From Halomonas sp. McH1-25 (GTDB taxonomy: Bacteria > Pseudomonadota > Gammaproteobacteria > Pseudomonadales > Halomonadaceae), in NCBI RefSeq assembly GCF_022348165.1, contig NZ_JAKRFI010000002.1, positions 594,248 to 658,247 on the forward strand: a stretch of DNA of 64,000 bases, written 5' to 3'. Shown here piece after piece: positions 9,491 through 22,315 of this stretch. Position 1 is the first letter of the stretch, and each line of letters begins with the position of its first letter. Made by a program: the position numbers and the translations under genes. The notes below the pieces were generated by a model. That model was given only the letters and a program-made list of their open reading frames with translations. It had not been told where the DNA came from and did not search any database.

Positions 9491-10126
9491 CTAGTTGGCG
9501 TGTTGCATGTCCCCGTTGGGGTGGTGTTGCAACACCCGGGCATGACAGGCCATGAGCCTGCCGGCCAGGTCACGCTCGGCTTCGTAGTCCAGTTCGGGGT
9601 CGAAACCGCCGACGCGCTCGAACCAGGTGCGCCTGATCGCCAGCGCCATGGTGCGTCCCGTGGGGTGATAGAAACGTGCCAGCCAGGGCGGAAGACGGCT
9701 CTGTGTCGTCAGGATGACGGCATTCCAATGGTCGTTGAGGGCATCTTCGATATGCACGAACCACCCGGGCGGGACTTCAGCCGAGGCATCGATGAATATC
9801 AGAGCCTCGGCCTGCACGGTATTGGCGATGGTGTTGTAACGCTGCCCGCGCGGCCCGTTAGGCAGTTTGACGATACGCGCCGCGTATTGCTCGGCCAGGG
9901 TAACGAGACGTGAGCGTACCCTGTCGGCAATCAGGACGATGTCGACGGCGCCTTGCTCGTGGTTCATGGCTCTGGCGATGGCTCGCAGGCATCGACCGAG
10001 ACGCGAGTAGCCGCGACGCGCATCGATGATGACGCAAAGGTGTTTCATTGTTTGGCGACCTGAAGTCCGGTACGGGGCCGGCTGCCGTGACATGGGCACA
10101 GGCCGCCTGTGGGTCACGATAGACAT
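9491..10126 (-). CDS. Glycosyltransferase family 2-like protein
   Basis: A GT-A fold protein of the family 2 type: beta strand HLCVIIDARRG at the start of the domain, IFIDASAEVPPGW where the DxD metal-binding loop normally stands, and GGFDPELDYEAERDL where the acceptor ED motif is expected. DxD is replaced by DAS and the ED dyad by ER, so activity is doubtful. The ATG at 10126 has a TAAGGAAA box. The domain itself begins at an internal ATG at 10048, which has a weaker box and is the alternative start. It is about 105 bases upstream of the deacetylase-like gene and probably cotranscribed. No membrane segment, so a cytosolic protein. Confidence 0.6.
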   Translation of the reverse strand: MSIVTHRRPVPMSRQPAPYRTSGRQTMKHLCVIIDARRGYSRLGRCLRAIARAMNHEQGAVDIVLIADRVRSRLVTLAEQYAARIVKLPNGPRGQRYNTIANTVQAEALIFIDASAEVPPGWFVHIEDALNDHWNAVILTTQSRLPPWLARFYHPTGRTMALAIRRTWFERVGGFDPELDYEAERDLAGRLMACHARVLQHHPNGDMQHAN

Positions 10127-10349
10127 AGACGTTTCCTTACGTCCTGAGCCTCACTGGGATTCCTGCCCGAGGCTATGTAATGAAGGGTAGTCGTTGGTTT
10201 CAAAGAGTTTCAATGTTTGCGCGACTGATTTTTGAAAACGCGAGGACTGGTTTTCTTATGTGTCACCGCATGAGTAGGATAATTATCGCCGGCTCGGGAG
10301 GCGTAAAGGGGTTTTTTCAGTCACGAGGACATGTGCCGATCGCCCCTGC

Positions 10350-10364
10350 GCACCAATATTGTGC
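10350..10364. promoter_or_regulatory. Candidate NtrC binding site 1 upstream of glnA
   Basis: GCACCAATATTGTGC is a near-perfect palindrome fitting the NtrC pattern GCACC-N5-GGTGC with one base off. It is centred about 195 bases before the predicted glnA start point, a usual enhancer distance. Confidence 0.6.
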
Positions 10365-10432
10365 ATTTGCTGAATTTAATGTTTCAAATGAGTGCGCTCA
10401 AGAAGTGAATGCACCTGCATGAGGCGGGGTGG

Positions 10433-10447
10433 AGCACTTTCGGTGCT
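10433..10447. promoter_or_regulatory. Candidate NtrC binding site 2 upstream of glnA
   Basis: AGCACTTTCGGTGCT has five-base inverted arms AGCAC/GTGCT and the spacing of an NtrC site. It is centred about 114 bases before the predicted start point, matching the position of enhancer sites at enterobacterial glnA. Confidence 0.6.
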
Positions 10448-10526
10448 ACTTGGTGAAGCAGGATCTCTCGCTTGTTTTTATTTATAAACAAAGGCTTATT
10501 TTAATTTTCAGAAACGTTGCGCCAAT

Positions 10527-10543
10527 TTGGCACGCCTTCTGCA
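10527..10543 (+). promoter_or_regulatory. Sigma-54 promoter of glnA
   Basis: TTGGCACGCCTTCTGCA has GG and GC separated by exactly ten bases and matches the -24/-12 consensus TTGGCACG-N4-TTGCA at all but one base. Together with the two upstream NtrC palindromes it forms a standard nitrogen-regulated promoter. The rest of the 530-base gap before glnA is AT-rich, and I see no convincing gene in it. Confidence 0.85.
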
Positions 10544-10656
10544 TCTCAATCGCCAGATTGGGCATGTCATGGGCAATATTGACTCGGCATGCTACAAAGT
10601 GACGCTGGACACGCAAGCCATCGATTCGAGCCTTGGGCTCATTAGTGGAGGACATC

Positions 10657-12066
10657 ATGTCTGAGAAGACACTCGCCCTGATTGAGGAACACGACGTCAA
10701 GTGGGTTGACCTGCGCTTCACCGATACCAAGGGTAAAGAGCAGCATGTGACGATTCCGGCAAGCGCCGTCGACGAAGAGTTCTTCGAAAACGGTCAGATG
10801 TTCGATGGCTCCTCCATCGAAGGCTGGAAGGGCATCAACGAATCCGACATGATTCTGCGCCCTGAAGACGGTACCGGTTTCCTCGACCCGTTCACCGAGG
10901 ACTCGACGCTGGTGCTGCGTTGCGACATCATCGAGCCGGCCACCATGCAGGGCTACGACCGCGACCCGCGCTCCATCGCCAAGCGTGCCGAGGCCTACCT
11001 GAACACTACCGGTCTGGGCGACGTGGCCTTCTTCGGCCCGGAGCCGGAGTTCTTCATCTTCGACGAGGTGCACTGGAAGTCCGACATTCAGGGCTCCATG
11101 TACAAGATCACCTCCGAAGAGGGTGCCTGGTCTACCGACGCGACCAAGCTCGAAGGCGGTAATCTCGGGCACCGTCCGCGCGTCAAGGGCGGCTACTTCC
11201 CGGTCCCGCCGGTCGACAGCTTCCACGACATTCGTAGCGCGATGTGCAACACCCTCGAGGCCATCGGCCAGTCGGTGGAAGTCCATCACCATGAGGTGGC
11301 GAACGCCGGTCAGAACGAAATCGGCGTCAAGTTCAACACCCTGGTCAAGAAGGCCGACGAGGTTCAGGAACTCAAGTACGTGGTTCACAACGTGGCCCAC
11401 GCTTACGGCAAGACCGCGACCTTCATGCCCAAGCCGCTGGTCGGCGACAACGGGTCTGGCATGCACGTTCACCAGTCTTTCTGGAAGGAAGGTCAGAACC
11501 AGTTCGCGGGCGATGAGTATGCCGGTCTCTCCGAGATGGCGCTGTACTACATCGGCGGTATCATCAAGCACGCACGTGCCCTGAACGCCTTCACCAACGC
11601 TTCCACGAACTCCTACAAGCGTCTGGTGCCGGGCTTCGAAGCGCCGGTCATGCTGGCCTACTCGGCGCGTAACCGCTCTGCTTCCATCCGTATCCCGTAT
11701 ACCGCCAGCCCGAAGGGCAAGCGTGTCGAGTGTCGCTTCCCCGATCCGACCGCCAACCCGTACCTGGCCTTCGCGGCGATGCTGATGGCGGGTATCGACG
11801 GTATCAAGAACAAGATCCATCCTGGCGATGCCATGGACAAGAACTTGTACGATCTGCCGCCGGAAGAGGGCAAGAAGGTGCCGACCGTGGCCAACAGCCT
11901 CGATCAAGCGCTGGAAGCTCTCGACAAGGATCGTGCGTTCCTGACCGAAGGCGGTGTGTTCACCGACGATATGCTCGATGCTTACATCGAACTCAAGGGT
12001 GAAGACGTCGAACGCCTGCGCATGACCACACACCCGGTCGAATTCGATCTGTACTACAGCTGCTAA
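10657..12066 (+). CDS. glnA: Glutamine synthetase type I
   Basis: Condenses ammonia and glutamate to glutamine with ATP, the entry point of nitrogen assimilation, as a cytosolic dodecamer. The 469 residues equal the E. coli enzyme. Visible motifs are FDGSSIEGW, the metal and substrate segment [12 protein letters not shown], and NLYDLPPEE containing the tyrosine that is adenylylated in this family. The ATG is chosen because GGAGGA stands a few bases upstream. An in-frame TTG further upstream is not needed. Control is by NtrC and sigma-54 as shown by the sites in front, and the ntrBC pair follows 1 kb downstream. Confidence 0.98.
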   Translation: MSEKTLALIEEHDVKWVDLRFTDTKGKEQHVTIPASAVDEEFFENGQMFDGSSIEGWKGINESDMILRPEDGTGFLDPFTEDSTLVLRCDIIEPATMQGYDRDPRSIAKRAEAYLNTTGLGDVAFFGPEPEFFIFDEVHWKSDIQGSMYKITSEEGAWSTDATKLEGGNLGHRPRVKGGYFPVPPVDSFHDIRSAMCNTLEAIGQSVEVHHHEVANAGQNEIGVKFNTLVKKADEVQELKYVVHNVAHAYGKTATFMPKPLVGDNGSGMHVHQSFWKEGQNQFAGDEYAGLSEMALYYIGGIIKHARALNAFTNASTNSYKRLVPGFEAPVMLAYSARNRSASIRIPYTASPKGKRVECRFPDPTANPYLAFAAMLMAGIDGIKNKIHPGDAMDKNLYDLPPEEGKKVPTVANSLDQALEALDKDRAFLTEGGVFTDDMLDAYIELKGEDVERLRMTTHPVEFDLYYSC

Positions 12067-12106
12067 GCAGCGACGACGTCCGCTCCCGTAGGGATGACGT
12101 GAATGA

Positions 12107-12136
12107 AGGGCTCCGCATTGGCGGGGCCCTTTTTTA
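12107..12136 (+). terminator. Rho-independent terminator of glnA
   Basis: A ten-base stem AGGGCTCCGC/GCGGGGCCCT with one wobble pair and loop ATTG, followed by TTTTT. It separates glnA from the downstream regulators. Confidence 0.85.
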
Positions 12137-12200
12137 CGTTACACTACGGCTACGTTCGTCAGGCGCCGGTCATCGGCTCGCGGTCATCGAGGAGAAGGTC

Positions 12201-12833
12201 ATGTGGCGATTGTCTTCCCTATTGCTGGGAATCCTGCTGCCCTGGGCCAGTCTCGAGGCGGCAACGGTCTACCGCTATACCGATGAGCAGGGCAATGTAG
12301 TCTTTACCGACCAGCCTCGCGGCAACAGCGAGCGGATCAAGCTCGAGCCTCTGACTGTCGTCCCGTCCCTCAATGTCGAAACCCCGGCGGCCAGCTCCGT
12401 ACCGCAACGCAATGACACCGGTCAGGCCGAGCGCTCGTCTCGCTTGAGGAACAGCGAAAGTCGCCCTGGCGCACCCTTCATGCCCTATTCCACGTTCCAG
12501 ATCGCGTCCCCGCAGGATGAAGCGACGTTACAGACCGGTTATGGCGGCAATGTGCAGGTCGAATTGGATATCGATCCCGACCTGCGCCCGGACCACCGCG
12601 TGCGGCTGTTGGTCGAGGGCGAAATCAGCCAGTCGGCGATGCATACCAAGGCATTCATGCTCACCAATTTGAACCGCGGTGAGCACGTGCTTCAGGCTGA
12701 ATTGCTGGATGCCGCCGGGCAGGTGCGTCATCGCAGTGCGCCGGTGACGCTGTACGTACATCGCGCCAGCGTCAATTCGCCAGCCAATCCCAGCGATCTG
12801 AGTGGCTTGCCGCTGAACGATTCCGGTCGCTGA
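12201..12833 (+). CDS. DUF4124 domain envelope protein
   Basis: A 210-residue exported protein. The chosen ATG follows GAGGAGAAGG and opens a signal peptide (MWRLSSLLLGILLPWASLEA). Immediately after the cleavage region comes ATVYRYTDEQGNVVFTDQP, the hallmark of DUF4124, a short domain of unknown role in proteobacterial periplasmic proteins. The rest (residues 70-210) is a low-complexity linker followed by a beta-rich part. A DUF4124 gene between glnA and ntrBC is a known arrangement in pseudomonads and relatives, but no link to nitrogen control has been established as far as I know. Confidence 0.8.
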   Translation: MWRLSSLLLGILLPWASLEAATVYRYTDEQGNVVFTDQPRGNSERIKLEPLTVVPSLNVETPAASSVPQRNDTGQAERSSRLRNSESRPGAPFMPYSTFQIASPQDEATLQTGYGGNVQVELDIDPDLRPDHRVRLLVEGEISQSAMHTKAFMLTNLNRGEHVLQAELLDAAGQVRHRSAPVTLYVHRASVNSPANPSDLSGLPLNDSGR

Positions 12834-12910
12834 GTTCCCGCAGGGCTGCCCGTTTTTGTTGCAATCGTCGACAGGTGGTTGTGCGTGATGGGGCATGGTG
12901 CGTTGTGCTA

Positions 12911-12927
12911 TGCACCGTTATGGTGCG
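12911..12927. promoter_or_regulatory. Candidate NtrC binding site upstream of glnL
   Basis: TGCACCGTTATGGTGCG contains the perfect palindrome GCACC-N5-GGTGC and is the best NtrC match in the window. It is centred about 85 bases before the predicted start point of the glnLG transcript. Confidence 0.7.
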
Positions 12928-12979
12928 CACATGATCAGGCAGACTGCCGCGGGCTCCGCAAATACGCTGCATCCCTAGA

Positions 12980-12995
12980 TGGCGCGCTTCTTGCA
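12980..12995 (+). promoter_or_regulatory. Sigma-54 promoter of glnLG
   Basis: TGGCGCGCTTCTTGCA matches the -24/-12 consensus at all but one base and keeps the ten-base GG to GC spacing. It ends 25 bases before the glnL ATG, so the leader is very short. Confidence 0.75.
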
Positions 12996-13020
12996 ATGAC
13001 TAACCCGAAGGGAAGCCATT

Positions 13021-14076
13021 ATGCGGAACAAGGCCATGTATCAACGCTTGCTGGAACATTTGACCACCGCCGTGGTGACTCTGGACGGGGCATTACGGGT
13101 GCGCTGGTTGAACCCGGCCGCCGAGGCGCTGCTGGCCGTGAGTCTGAGCCGCGTGCAGGGTGCCCGGCTCGAGAGTCTGGAGGGGGAAAACGGCGCCGTT
13201 GCCGAGCTATTGGGCAAGGCATTGGACGAACAGCACCCCTTTACCCAACGTGAGGCGGTCTTGATCCTGCCCGGCGGCGAGGCGACGACGGTGGATTTTA
13301 CCGTGACGCCGCTGAGCGAGAGCGAACTGCTGCTGGAGATCGAGCCGCGCGATCGGCTGATGCGTATTTCCCGCGAGGAAGCGCTGATAGCGCGCCAGGA
13401 AACCATCAAGGTGCTGTCCCGCGGCCTGGCCCACGAAATCAAGAACCCGTTGGGCGGTATTCGCGGCGCAGCGCAGTTGCTCGAGCGTGACTTGCCCAAC
13501 CCGCAACTGGCGGAGTTCACCCGCATCATCGTCGAAGAGGCCGACCGGCTGCGCGATCTGGTCGATCGCATGCTCGGCCCCAACAACCTCGTGCATCACG
13601 AGGCGCTCAACATTCACCAGGTCATCGAGCGTGTCCGTGCCCTGCTCGAGGCGGAGCATCCCCGGGTGGATTACGTCCGCGACTACGACCCCAGCCTGCC
13701 CGAGCTGCGTGGCGACGACGCCCAACTGATCCAGGCGGTACTCAACGTGGCGCGCAATGCCGTGCAGGCCATGGAAGAGAGCGACACTGAGCATCCGCAA
13801 CTGATTCTGCGCACTCGGGCGCGTCGCCAGTTCACCCTGGGCGCCGAGCGCCACCGACTGGTCTGCGAGGTGGCAGTGATCGACAACGGTCCAGGAATTC
13901 CCGCCACCCTGCGCGAGACGCTGTTTTTCCCCATGGTGTCGGGGCGCGCCGAAGGCAGTGGCCTGGGGCTGTCCATCGCACAATCGATCCTTCATCAGCA
14001 CCAGGGCCTGATCGAGTGCGACTCGCACCCTGGATGTACCGAATTCCGTTTGATGATTCCGCTGGAGACGCACTGA
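13021..14076 (+). CDS. glnL: Nitrogen regulation histidine kinase NtrB
   Basis: Cytosolic sensor kinase/phosphatase that phosphorylates NtrC when the PII protein reports nitrogen limitation. Residues 1-110 form a PAS domain (TAVVTLDGALRVRWLNPAAEALL). The H-box is GLAHEIKNPLGGIRGAAQLL, and the ATPase boxes DNGPGIP and GSGLGLSIAQ follow. At 351 residues it has the normal length of E. coli NtrB. GAAGGGAAG stands just before the ATG. The response regulator gene glnG begins 64 bases after its stop. A dedicated NtrC/sigma-54 promoter precedes it, so the pair is probably autoregulated. Confidence 0.96.
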   Translation: MRNKAMYQRLLEHLTTAVVTLDGALRVRWLNPAAEALLAVSLSRVQGARLESLEGENGAVAELLGKALDEQHPFTQREAVLILPGGEATTVDFTVTPLSESELLLEIEPRDRLMRISREEALIARQETIKVLSRGLAHEIKNPLGGIRGAAQLLERDLPNPQLAEFTRIIVEEADRLRDLVDRMLGPNNLVHHEALNIHQVIERVRALLEAEHPRVDYVRDYDPSLPELRGDDAQLIQAVLNVARNAVQAMEESDTEHPQLILRTRARRQFTLGAERHRLVCEVAVIDNGPGIPATLRETLFFPMVSGRAEGSGLGLSIAQSILHQHQGLIECDSHPGCTEFRLMIPLETH

Positions 14077-14140
14077 TGAGACTGGTCATTACCGCGTTGC
14101 GCTTGTCTGCCTTGCGTTCCGCCCGTCCGCTGGAGGCTTT

Positions 14141-15550
<1,410 letters not shown>

Positions 15551-15795
15551 TGCCATGAAAATTGCCGGTTTGGGGCTGTCGGCCTGCCTCTGAGAGGGTT
15601 TATCCGCTACGCTCAATAGGCGCCTCGCGACGGATAATTTATGCCTGACGGCCCTGTGCTGAGCGCTGCTGTGCCAGGGAGTCGTCATGGAGCGTAGAGT
15701 TGAGCGCGGCGCCGATTACCTTCAAGATGAGGGACGGCACGCGATGCCGGTCGTAGCGGGAAGCAAAGTTCATTCAAAGGGAGGAGACCAGGACA

Positions 15796-16848
15796 ATGAC
15801 CGATTTTGCCAAGCTTCTGGGGGACGAGGCCGACAGCCTGCTCAATCACACCTGTACCGGCTTCAAGAAGGAAGATCTGTACCTGCCCGGACCCGACTAT
15901 GTCGACCGGGTACTGATCGACAACGACCGTAGCCCACATGTGCTGCGCAACATGCAGACCCTGTTCAATCACGGCCGCCTGGCCGGCACCGGCTATCTCG
16001 GCATCTTGCCGGTGGATCAGGGCATCGAGCATTCGGCTGGCGCCTCGTTTGCCCCCAACCCGATGTATTTCGACCCCAAGAACATCGTCGAACTGGCCAT
16101 CGAGGGCGGCTGCAACTGTGTCGCCTCGACGCTGGGTGTGCTGTCCTCCGTGGCGCGCCGCTATGCGCACAAGATTCCGATGATGCTCAAGCTCAACCAC
16201 AACGAGACGTTGACCTACCCGGCGATCTACGACCAGACCATGTTCGCTCAGGTCGAGCAGGCCCATGAGATGGGCTGTGTCGCCGTCGGCGCCACCATCT
16301 ATTACGGCTCGCCCGATTGCCGCCGTCAGATCCAGGAAGTCAGCGAAGCCTTCGAACGCGCCCATGAACTGGGCATGGTCACTGTGCTGTGGTCGTATCT
16401 GCGCAACGCCGATTTCAAGAAGGACGGCACGGATTATCATGTGTCGTCGGACCTGACCGGGCAGGCCATCCACCTGGCTGCCACCATCAAGGCCGATATC
16501 GTCAAGCAGAAGCTGGCCGAGACCAACCACGGTTATCGCACGATCGGCTTCGGTCATACCCATGACAAGGTCTACGACGAGCTGACCTCGGATCATCCCA
16601 TCGACCTGGCCCGCTATCAGGTTGCCAACTGCTTCATGGGGCGTGCCGGGCTGATCAACTCGGGCGGCGGCTCGAAGGGCCATTCGGACCTCGGTGAAGC
16701 CGTGCGTACGGCGGTGATCAACAAGCGCGCCGGCGGCATGGGCTTGATCTCCGGACGCAAGGCCTTCCAGAAGCCGATGAAGGAGGGCGTCGAGCTGCTC
16801 AACGCCATCCAGGACGTCTATCTCTCGAAGGACATCACCATCGCCTAA
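15796..16848 (+). CDS. fbaB: Class I fructose-bisphosphate aldolase, FbaB/DhnA type
   Basis: Schiff-base aldolase that interconverts fructose 1,6-bisphosphate with glyceraldehyde-3-phosphate and dihydroxyacetone phosphate. The 350 residues equal E. coli FbaB, and the conserved segments [20 protein letters not shown] and [11 protein letters not shown] mark the DhnA-type family. A GGGAGGAG box precedes the ATG. It is a single gene with its own terminator. A class II enzyme is not present in this window. The transketolase at 22 kb belongs to the same central carbon network but is not linked to it. Confidence 0.92.
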   Translation: MTDFAKLLGDEADSLLNHTCTGFKKEDLYLPGPDYVDRVLIDNDRSPHVLRNMQTLFNHGRLAGTGYLGILPVDQGIEHSAGASFAPNPMYFDPKNIVELAIEGGCNCVASTLGVLSSVARRYAHKIPMMLKLNHNETLTYPAIYDQTMFAQVEQAHEMGCVAVGATIYYGSPDCRRQIQEVSEAFERAHELGMVTVLWSYLRNADFKKDGTDYHVSSDLTGQAIHLAATIKADIVKQKLAETNHGYRTIGFGHTHDKVYDELTSDHPIDLARYQVANCFMGRAGLINSGGGSKGHSDLGEAVRTAVINKRAGGMGLISGRKAFQKPMKEGVELLNAIQDVYLSKDITIA

Positions 16849-16875
16849 GATGGGAGGGATTCGTGAGATGGCTGC

Positions 16876-16901
16876 AACGGCCCGGCTCTGCCGGGCCGTT
16901 T
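16876..16901 (+). terminator. Hairpin terminator after fbaB
   Basis: An 11-base stem AACGGCCCGGC/GCCGGGCCGTT with a three- to four-base loop, ending in a short TTT, 28 bases after the stop. Confidence 0.75.
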
Positions 16902-17014
16902 GCCGTTGCAACGCGACCGATCGTCACCGGCCGTGGCCGCTGAGAGGGCCACGGCGTATCATGAGCGGCCATACTGACAGCCGTTAACGACCGATGCTGC
17001 AAGGGGAGAGTGAC

Positions 17015-18211
17015 ATGCCGGAAGACGCAATGGCCGACGTGGCAATCGTCGGGGCCGGCCCGGCGGGGCTCTGCCTGGCAGTCGAGCTGGCCGCCATGGG
17101 GCTGACGGTGAGCGTCGTCGATCGCGCTCCCTATACCGCCTTGGCGGAGCCGGGCGACGATGGGCGCGAGATTGCCCTGACCCATACGTCACGTCGGCAG
17201 CTCGCCTGGGCCGGTATCTGGCAACGCATCGACGAGCGCAGCGCCGCGCCGATCCGCGAGGCGCGGCTCTACAATGGCGACGGTGACACGCCGCAAGCCA
17301 TGACGTTGGCCGGCGCCGAGCGTTCGCCGTCGCAAACCATCGGTCAGCTGGTTCCCAACCGGGTGATCCGGCGAGCCGCCTTCGAGGCCGCGCTGGCCGA
17401 TTCGCGCATTACGCTGATCACCGGTCAGGGAGTCAGTGCGCTCGAGACATCGCCCAGCGCACGGATTTTGCGTCTCGAGGATGGCCGCCGGCTTGCCGCC
17501 CGGCTGGTCGTGGCGGCCGATGGGCGGATGTCGGCGACTCGTCGAATGGCGGGGTTGCCTGCCCATCTCGAGGACACCGGGCGCAAGGTGCTGGTATGCC
17601 GCATGGCCCACGAGCGCCCACACAGCGAGCTGACCTGGTCATGGTTCGGTTACGAGCGGGCCCTGGCGCTCCTGCCGTTGAACGGCCAGACCTCATCGGT
17701 GGTAATGACGCTGACGCCGGCGGAGGCCGAACGGCTGGAATCGCTCGATGTCGATTCGTTTTCGGCGACGGTCAGCGGCTTCTATCACCATTGCCTAGGT
17801 GACATGCAGCGTGTCGGAGAGGTGCACAGCTATCCGCTGTGGGTCGGCTATGCACAGCGCCTGGTCGCGGAGCGTCTCGCGCTGATCGGCGATGCGGCGA
17901 TCGGCCTGCATCCCGCCACCGCGCATGGCTTCAACGTCGGGCTGGCCAGTGTGCACCGGCTTTCGCGCGAGATTTCCATGGCGCATCGCCGGGGACGCGA
18001 TATCGGATCGCCCGCCGTCCTGTCCGCCTACGAGCGCGCTCATCGGCGCGCGATTCGCCCCTTGTGGCTGGCATCCCAAGCGATAGTCTCGCTGTATGGC
18101 GATGCGCGCCCGCCTGCCCGCGTGCTGCGTCAGGCCGCGCTGGGGCTGGCCAGTCAGGTCGGGCCGCTGCGCTGGGGGCTGGAACACTACTTGCTGCGCG
18201 ACGCCCGTTGA
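17015..18211 (+). CDS. ubiM: FAD-dependent ubiquinone hydroxylase, UbiM-like
   Basis: Aromatic-ring flavin monooxygenase of the UbiH/UbiF/VisC family. The FAD fold shows VAIVGAGPAGLCLAVELA at the N-terminus, and the second FAD motif reads LIGDAAIGLHPATAHGFNVG. The wording HPATAHGFN and the C-terminal part resemble UbiM, the 5-demethoxyubiquinol-type hydroxylase of ubiquinone synthesis, more than UbiH or UbiF. The subfamily is inferred from memory of the motif and could be wrong. The ATG is chosen because AAGGGGAG precedes it. An upstream in-frame ATG lacks that support. Stand-alone gene before nrdHIEF. Confidence 0.75.
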   Translation: MPEDAMADVAIVGAGPAGLCLAVELAAMGLTVSVVDRAPYTALAEPGDDGREIALTHTSRRQLAWAGIWQRIDERSAAPIREARLYNGDGDTPQAMTLAGAERSPSQTIGQLVPNRVIRRAAFEAALADSRITLITGQGVSALETSPSARILRLEDGRRLAARLVVAADGRMSATRRMAGLPAHLEDTGRKVLVCRMAHERPHSELTWSWFGYERALALLPLNGQTSSVVMTLTPAEAERLESLDVDSFSATVSGFYHHCLGDMQRVGEVHSYPLWVGYAQRLVAERLALIGDAAIGLHPATAHGFNVGLASVHRLSREISMAHRRGRDIGSPAVLSAYERAHRRAIRPLWLASQAIVSLYGDARPPARVLRQAALGLASQVGPLRWGLEHYLLRDAR

Positions 18212-18274
18212 CGAAGCGTGACCTAGGCATATCGCCCGGCTAATTACAAGATATTGACCCCATCCCGTTATTGG

Positions 18275-18290
18275 CTACCATATGTGGTGT
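18275..18290. promoter_or_regulatory. Possible NrdR box upstream of nrdH
   Basis: The 16 bases around ACCATATGTGGTGT agree with the NrdR consensus acaCwAtATaTwGtgt at 11 positions, including the central ATAT and the right half GTGT. A much weaker partner, ACAAGATATTGACC, lies 29 bases upstream. Paired boxes about 31 bases apart are normal, so the spacing is slightly off. Confidence 0.3.
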
Positions 18291-18364
18291 CCGCAGCCTG
18301 CTGAGGCCGGAGCGCTTTCTTCTTGTTTACTTTGCGCATCGCTGTTATTACGGGAACGATTATC

Positions 18365-18586
18365 ATGAGCATTACTATTTACAGCAAGCCAAACTGCATG
18401 CAGTGCAATGCCACCTATCGCGCCCTCGACAAGCAGGGGCTCGATTATAGCGTGATCGATATCAGCGTGGAGACAGAGGCGGTGCGCGATGTCGAGTCGC
18501 TGGGCTACCGCCAGCTTCCGGTCGTTGTCGTGGGAGAAGAACACTGGTCCGGGTTCCGGCCCGAGCGCATCCGCCAGCTGGCCTGA
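18365..18586 (+). CDS. nrdH: Glutaredoxin-like protein NrdH
   Basis: Small thioredoxin-fold redox protein that reduces the class Ib ribonucleotide reductase. The CxxC centre is CMQC near residue 11, and [12 protein letters not shown] closes the fold as in other NrdH proteins. At 73 residues it is a little shorter than E. coli NrdH. The ATG follows only a weak GGGAA box, but the downstream start is fixed by the fold. First gene of nrdHIEF, with nrdI starting 11 bases after its stop. Confidence 0.92.
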   Translation: MSITIYSKPNCMQCNATYRALDKQGLDYSVIDISVETEAVRDVESLGYRQLPVVVVGEEHWSGFRPERIRQLA

Positions 18587-18597
18587 GCGGGCAGGCC

Positions 18598-18988
18598 ATG
18601 AGCGATCTGGTCTATTTCTCCACGCAGTCGGGCAACACCCGACGTTTCGTGGAAAAGCTGGGCCTGCCCGCCCAGCGAATCCCGTCGAATCGGCGTGAAT
18701 CGCTGCAGGTGGAGCGCCCTTATGTACTGATCGTGCCCACTTACGGCGATGGCGATCCGCGCACCGCAGTGCCGGGGCCGGTGATTCGCTTTCTCAACGA
18801 TGTGCACAATCGCGCCCTGATCCGCGGGGTGGTGGCCGGTGGCAACACCAATTTCGGCAGCGCCTTCGCGCTGGCGGGTCGGGTCATCGCCCACAAGTGC
18901 CAGGTGCCCCTGCTGCACCGCTTCGAACTCATGGGGACGCCCGAAGACGTCCTCAAGGTACGCGACTGTTTGACCCTGGAGACCGCCG

Positions 18989-18999
<11 letters not shown>
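18598..18999 (+). CDS. nrdI: Flavodoxin-like ribonucleotide reductase maturase NrdI
   Basis: FMN protein that supplies the oxidant needed to assemble the dimanganese-tyrosyl radical cofactor in NrdF. The phosphate-binding loop is [11 protein letters not shown] near the N-terminus. The segment VPTYGDGD and the later GNTNFG are typical of NrdI. The 133 residues are normal. Its end overlaps the nrdE start by 11 bases, indicating translational coupling. Confidence 0.93.
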
Positions 19000-22224
<3,225 letters not shown>

Positions 22225-22255
22225 ACGGCAGCCAAGCCACATGCTGCGCCCCACG

Positions 22256-22284
22256 AAAAAAGCACGGCCCAGGCCGTGCTTTTT
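22256..22284. terminator. Bidirectional terminator between nrdF and tkt
   Basis: A near-continuous inverted repeat AAAAAGCACGGCC/GGCCGTGCTTTTT. The A and T tracts give a T-rich end on both strands, so it can terminate nrdF from one side and tkt from the other. Confidence 0.9.
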
Positions 22285-22315
22285 CTGTCTGCAGTTGTGA
22301 ACCGCGTGGCTGTGA

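Noticed and set aside
10180..10422. 80-codon frame between the GT2 gene and glnA
   Set aside because: No ribosome binding site, no recognisable protein, and it overlaps the first NtrC site, so it is more likely regulatory DNA.
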